Shown here: positions 62,938 through 64,000 of the stretch, one piece after another | Numbering within the stretch: position 1 is the first letter of the stretch | Layout: every line of letters starts with the position of its first letter | Program-made: the position numbers and the translations under genes | The notes under the pieces: generated by a model | Database searches by the model: none | The model's input: the letters and a program-made list of their open reading frames with translations, nothing else | Told to the model about the DNA's origin: nothing | DNA from: Leptospira broomii serovar Hurstbridge str. 5399 | GTDB lineage: Bacteria; Spirochaetota; Leptospiria; Leptospirales; Leptospiraceae | Length of the DNA stretch: 64,000 nucleotides | Direction of reading: 5' to 3' | NCBI RefSeq assembly: GCF_000243715.2 | Contig: NZ_AHMO02000008.1 | Coordinates: forward strand, 1,413,001 to 1,477,000

Positions 62938-63117
62938 CCGAAGAAGGGACTCGCCGTTTCGCAGTCTCCCATCCTGGTCGACTGGGCTCCACGGCGTCTC
63001 GAACTTGCCTCGCCACGTCGTGTGGCTCGGTCGCAGCCACTACGCTCCTTATGGTCGCTGTGTTGCTCCCAAGTTCTCGCTTCGAGTCCTATAATTTGAT
63101 TTTACTTCTTGAATATG
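62938..63117 (-). repeat. 180-bp tandem repeat, unit 1
   Basis: First of two directly adjacent, base-for-base identical 180-bp units. Each begins with 16 bases (CCGAAGAAGGGACTCG) that are identical to the 3' end of the tRNA-Leu gene beyond. Inside, GGACTCG near the start and CGAGTCC near 63083 are inverted, so each unit can fold end to end. It is richer in G+C than its flanks. It does not carry an anticodon arm or other tRNA parts. The 126 bases from 62812 to 62937 show nothing identifiable. Confidence 0.9.
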
Positions 63118-63295
63118 CCGAAGAAGGGACTCGCCGTTTCGCAGTCTCCCATCCTGGTCGACTGGGCTCCACGGCGTCTCGAACTTGCCTCGCCACGTCG
63201 TGTGGCTCGGTCGCAGCCACTACGCTCCTTATGGTCGCTGTGTTGCTCCCAAGTTCTCGCTTCGAGTCCTATAATTTGATTTTACTTCTTGAATA

Positions 63296-63297
<2 letters not shown>
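63118..63297 (-). repeat. 180-bp tandem repeat, unit 2
   Basis: Second copy, identical to unit 1 throughout. It abuts the 3' end of tRNA-Leu(CAG), so the 16-base tRNA-end sequence occurs three times at exactly 180-base intervals: 62938, 63118 and 63298. This pattern fits repeated insertion at, or slippage from, a tRNA 3' end. Confidence 0.9.
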
Positions 63298-63377
<80 letters not shown>

Positions 63378-63496
63378 TTTTGAGAACAGGGATGGAATTC
63401 CCTGATGGGGATAATTTTAGTGATACTGGCTTTCCGTCAGCTTATTTTTGGAATTCATTGACACGATAATTGAGAGGAAAGTAGGGTTAGGATAAG

Positions 63497-64000
63497 ATGA
63501 AAGAAGAGAGGAAGACCTCCGAGACGGATATAAAACTAGCCCTAAACGTAAGAGGGACCGGAAAATATAATTTTGATACTGAGATTCCATTTTTCGATCA
63601 CATGCTTTCCCACGTATCAAAGCATAGTCTGATAGATCTTGATCTTTGGTTACGAGGAGACATAGAAATTGATTGCCACCATAGCGTGGAGGACACTGCG
63701 ATTCTGTTAGGTTCTACGATTCACAAGCAACTCGGTGACAAGGCTGGAATTCGTAGATACGGGCATTTTACCTTACCGATGGACGAGGTTCTTACGACGG
63801 TCGCTGTCGATCTAGGTGGACGATTTTTCTTTAAATACTCCGGGCCACCGCTAGTCGGAAAATTCGGTATCTACGATGCGGAACTTACTCTGGAGTTCCT
63901 GCAAAAGTTCGCATTGAACGCTAAGATGAATTTACATGTTGTCGTCCATTACGGTGAAAATAGACATCATTTGCACGAATCGATATTCAAAGGCCTAGGT
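63497..64000 (+). CDS. hisB: Imidazoleglycerol-phosphate dehydratase (3' end missing)
   Basis: The start and most of HisB, which dehydrates imidazoleglycerol phosphate in histidine synthesis. Metal-binding motifs [21 protein letters not shown] and the ENRHHLHES segment, with PMDEVL and VDLGGR, are all visible. The frame is open to the right edge at 168 codons, so about 30 residues are missing. The ATG at 63497 has AGGAT upstream. Starts about 120 bases from the divergent tRNA-Leu. Confidence 0.95.
   Translation, partial: MKEERKTSETDIKLALNVRGTGKYNFDTEIPFFDHMLSHVSKHSLIDLDLWLRGDIEIDCHHSVEDTAILLGSTIHKQLGDKAGIRRYGHFTLPMDEVLTTVAVDLGGRFFFKYSGPPLVGKFGIYDAELTLEFLQKFALNAKMNLHVVVHYGENRHHLHESIFKGLG

Overview
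The window comes from the replication-origin region of the main chromosome of a Leptospira species. The evidence is a recognisable LipL21 lipoprotein gene, a spirochaete-type set of lipoproteins, a plant-type ferredoxin-NADP reductase, moderate G+C, and the order gyrA-gyrB-dciA-recF-dnaN-dnaA on the minus strand followed by mnmG, rsmG, parA and parB on the plus strand. LipL21 points to the pathogenic or intermediate part of the genus, but I cannot name a species from sequence alone.

Left part (1-24 kb): a minus-strand group tsaB-tsaE-hslO with a partial Lys-rich gene. Then a plus-strand group of a GH42 beta-galactosidase, a hypothetical protein and an inositol-phosphatase-like protein. Next are a membrane urate-hydroxylase-like protein with a separate cytochrome c, a fliG / 7TM adenylate cyclase / thioredoxin-like / lipoprotein cluster, an ArsC-like gene, an aldo-keto reductase, and a coupled minus-strand set ending in an SDR enzyme and a Sua5/YciO protein. 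This part ends with maf, holA, a VWA protein with a degenerate NtrC-like protein, lipL21 and another lipoprotein.

Origin part (24-43.5 kb): gyrA, gyrB, dciA, recF, dnaN and dnaA read leftward, with holB and ilvE after them. mnmG, an M20 peptidase, rsmG, parA and parB read rightward. A 1.2 kb gene-free stretch after mnmG holds two identical near-consensus parS sites, at 37739-37754 and 38565-38580. They flank a decayed second copy of the 3' third of mnmG. An oriC candidate is the gap between dnaA and holB.

Right part (43.5-64 kb): a thioesterase, then a minus-strand shape-type cluster (M23-like protein, bactofilin, YaaR), tatD-serS, and an envelope group (PD40-OmpA protein, solute-binding protein, outer-membrane barrel). 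These are followed by dnaX-ybaB-recR, a TadA-like deaminase, a VWA-STAS fusion, a PC4-like protein, fnr, lpxD, a small GTG-started gene, and a cupin / acyl-CoA ligase / MFS group. Two TetR-type operators lie upstream of the cupin. Two exact 180-bp tandem units lie against the 3' end of a tRNA-Leu(CAG), and the window ends inside hisB.

Replication dominates the functional theme: initiator, helicase-loader-type DciA, clamp, delta, delta-prime and tau/gamma subunits, gyrase, RecF/RecR and ParABS all lie within 36 kb. No rRNA, CRISPR array, transposase or prophage was seen. The least explained items are the parS/pseudogene region, the tRNA-anchored repeats, the VWA-STAS fusion, the degenerate NtrC-like and M23-like proteins, and the hairpin that buries the acyl-CoA ligase ribosome site.
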